The notes under the pieces were generated by a model that worked only from the letters and a program-made list of their open reading frames with translations, did no database searches and was not told the DNA's origin. A stretch of 34,835 nucleotides of DNA from CAYLLT01 sp964591605. GTDB lineage: Bacteria; Planctomycetota; Phycisphaerae; UBA1845; PWPN01. The stretch's first letter is position 1, and each line of letters opens with the position of its first letter. Positions 34,166 to 34,835 of the stretch are shown one piece after another. Location: assembly GCA_964591605.1 (NCBI GenBank), contig CAZQEN010000030.1, positions 1-34,835 of the forward strand. The letters run 5' to 3'. Position numbers and translations under genes: made by a program.

Positions 34166-34375
34166 CTACCGCCGCGGACCGGCCCACGGCGGCCGCGCTG
34201 CACCGTGCCGGTCGGCGACGAATCGGTTGACCGCCCGGGTATCCGCCTGAATCATCGGTGCGACCTGGGGATCGGCGCTGGTCTCCCGCACGCGAACGCC
34301 GTCTGGCACGTCGGTGATCTCAATCTCGATCGCCGAGGTATGCTCGAAGATATCCCTGAACACCGGATTCCACAT
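34166..34375 (-). CDS. Small conserved-looking protein or 5'-degraded gene remnant
   Basis: The ORF encodes 69 residues from ATG 34375; a GTG at 34408 is also possible, and an in-frame TAG lies a few codons further upstream. The segment FRDIFEHTSAIEIEITDVPDG followed by VRVRETSADPQVAPMIQADT looks like the C-terminal part of small exported proteins of planctomycetes that contain a pattern of the type H-x-x-I ... P-x-G-V-x-x-x-T-S-x-D-P-x-V-A-x-x-I. This resemblance is from memory and unverified. Those proteins are longer and begin with a signal peptide, which is missing here, so this may be a decayed copy. Function unknown. Confidence 0.45.
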   Translation of the reverse strand: MWNPVFRDIFEHTSAIEIEITDVPDGVRVRETSADPQVAPMIQADTRAVNRFVADRHGAARPPWAGPRR

Positions 34376-34600
34376 CCGCACCGGGCGATTCTGCTCGAGG
34401 CGGCCCACACCTGACGCTGCCGGCTACTCCGTTGGGCGCCGCATCCCACACCCTGCCGGACGGGGCCGAACGGCTCTGCCCATACCAGGCAGGCCATACT
34501 CCGGACGACACTCATTGACGCGAGGTATTTCAGTATCGTTGTTGCGGACTCTCCTTGGTGGAGCGACCTTCTCTTGAACGATTGGGCCGTGCCCTCCCTG

Positions 34601-34621
34601 CGGGAGAGATCCCGGTTTTTT
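34601..34621 (+). terminator. Possible intrinsic terminator, plus strand
   Basis: A 5-bp stem (CGGGA / TCCCG) with a GAGA tetraloop is followed by G and six T. The stem is short but GC-rich. It could end transcription that reads out of the T6SS island, but no plus-strand gene lies directly before it. The remainder of 34409-34782 shows no credible gene. Confidence 0.4.
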
Positions 34622-34782
34622 CACGCCCTGACCGATCCCTGGACCGGCCGGCCGGGAATCAGTCTCCCGCCGCCGCCCCGATCGAATGCGCGATCGGCGC
34701 TGCCAGAACGTGCAACGCGTCGATCTGCGGAAGGGGTTGAGATGCAGGGGGCAGAATTCAACGCAGCAATGAAGCGGAAGAA

Positions 34783-34835
34783 CGGAGAGGGAGGGATTCG
34801 AACCCTCGGTGCAGGCATTCACCCGCACGCCGGTT
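34783..34835 (-). tRNA. tRNA-Ser, 3' part only (runs off the window)
   Basis: Read on the minus strand, the segment holds the 3' side of the anticodon arm, a long variable arm (7-bp stem GTGCGGG / CCTGCAC with a 6-base loop), a T arm (GAGGG TTCGAAT CCCTC), the acceptor half CCTCTCC and a G at the discriminator position. The long variable arm makes it class II, and discriminator G fits serine rather than leucine. The anticodon lies outside the window. CCA is not encoded. Confidence 0.85.

Noticed and set aside
34424..34828. 134-residue minus-strand ORF covering the tRNA
   Set aside because: It reads through the tRNA-Ser gene and a likely terminator; its sequence is not protein-like.

Overview
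The window reads as a GC-rich piece of a planctomycete chromosome, probably of the Phycisphaerae type. This is inferred from gene content: a SpoVG protein carrying an inserted zinc ribbon, a secreted RHS protein with dockerin-like D-x-D-x-D-G repeats at its N-terminus, a lone pseudopilin of the RAFTLIEVL type, a small MJ0042-like zinc-ribbon protein and several ECF sigma factor/zinc-finger anti-sigma modules. Genes are mostly on the plus strand. Long antisense ORFs are common and are GC-driven shadows.

Region by region. 1-2.6 kb: two translationally coupled response regulators, REC-HD-GYP (5' end outside the window) and REC-HDOD. 2.7-5.3 kb: a Tat-exported DUF362 protein (minus) divergent from a UDP-sugar pyrophosphorylase. 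5.6-8.5 kb: a REC-Fis regulator with a degenerate receiver, a pseudopilin, a membrane-anchored unknown protein, and smpB (minus). 8.8-12.3 kb: ECF sigma factor plus membrane anti-sigma factor, closed by a clear intrinsic terminator, then an exported PDZ protein. 12.3-17.7 kb: a 1705-residue YD-repeat/RHS protein preceded by a promoter and a perfect 19-bp dyad. 17.9-20.7 kb: zinc-ribbon protein (minus), ispE, and the SpoVG/zinc-ribbon fusion. 20.8-22.3 kb: soluble zinc-finger anti-sigma-like protein, STAS protein and ECF sigma factor. 22.7-23.5 kb: an orphan ABC ATPase.

23.8-33.6 kb is the most notable block, an orphan type VI secretion (T6SS) spike and cargo island without any sheath, baseplate or membrane-complex genes. 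The order is VgrG with a C-terminal beta module; a LysM/beta/peptidoglycan-binding adaptor-like protein overlapping it by ATGA; a zinc metallopeptidase with a C-terminal LysM; a lipoprotein (candidate immunity protein); a PAAR protein in which the same beta module and adaptor are fused in one chain; and a Cys/His amidase-like putative peptidoglycan hydrolase. The same three-module cassette is therefore used twice, split behind VgrG and fused to PAAR, each time upstream of a different enzyme. A palindromic array of about 10-bp repeats sits in frame exactly at the joint of the fused version.

33.6-34.8 kb is gene-poor, holding a possible small membrane protein and a small minus-strand conserved-looking ORF, and it ends in the 3' part of a tRNA-Ser gene (minus strand), a common boundary for mobile islands.
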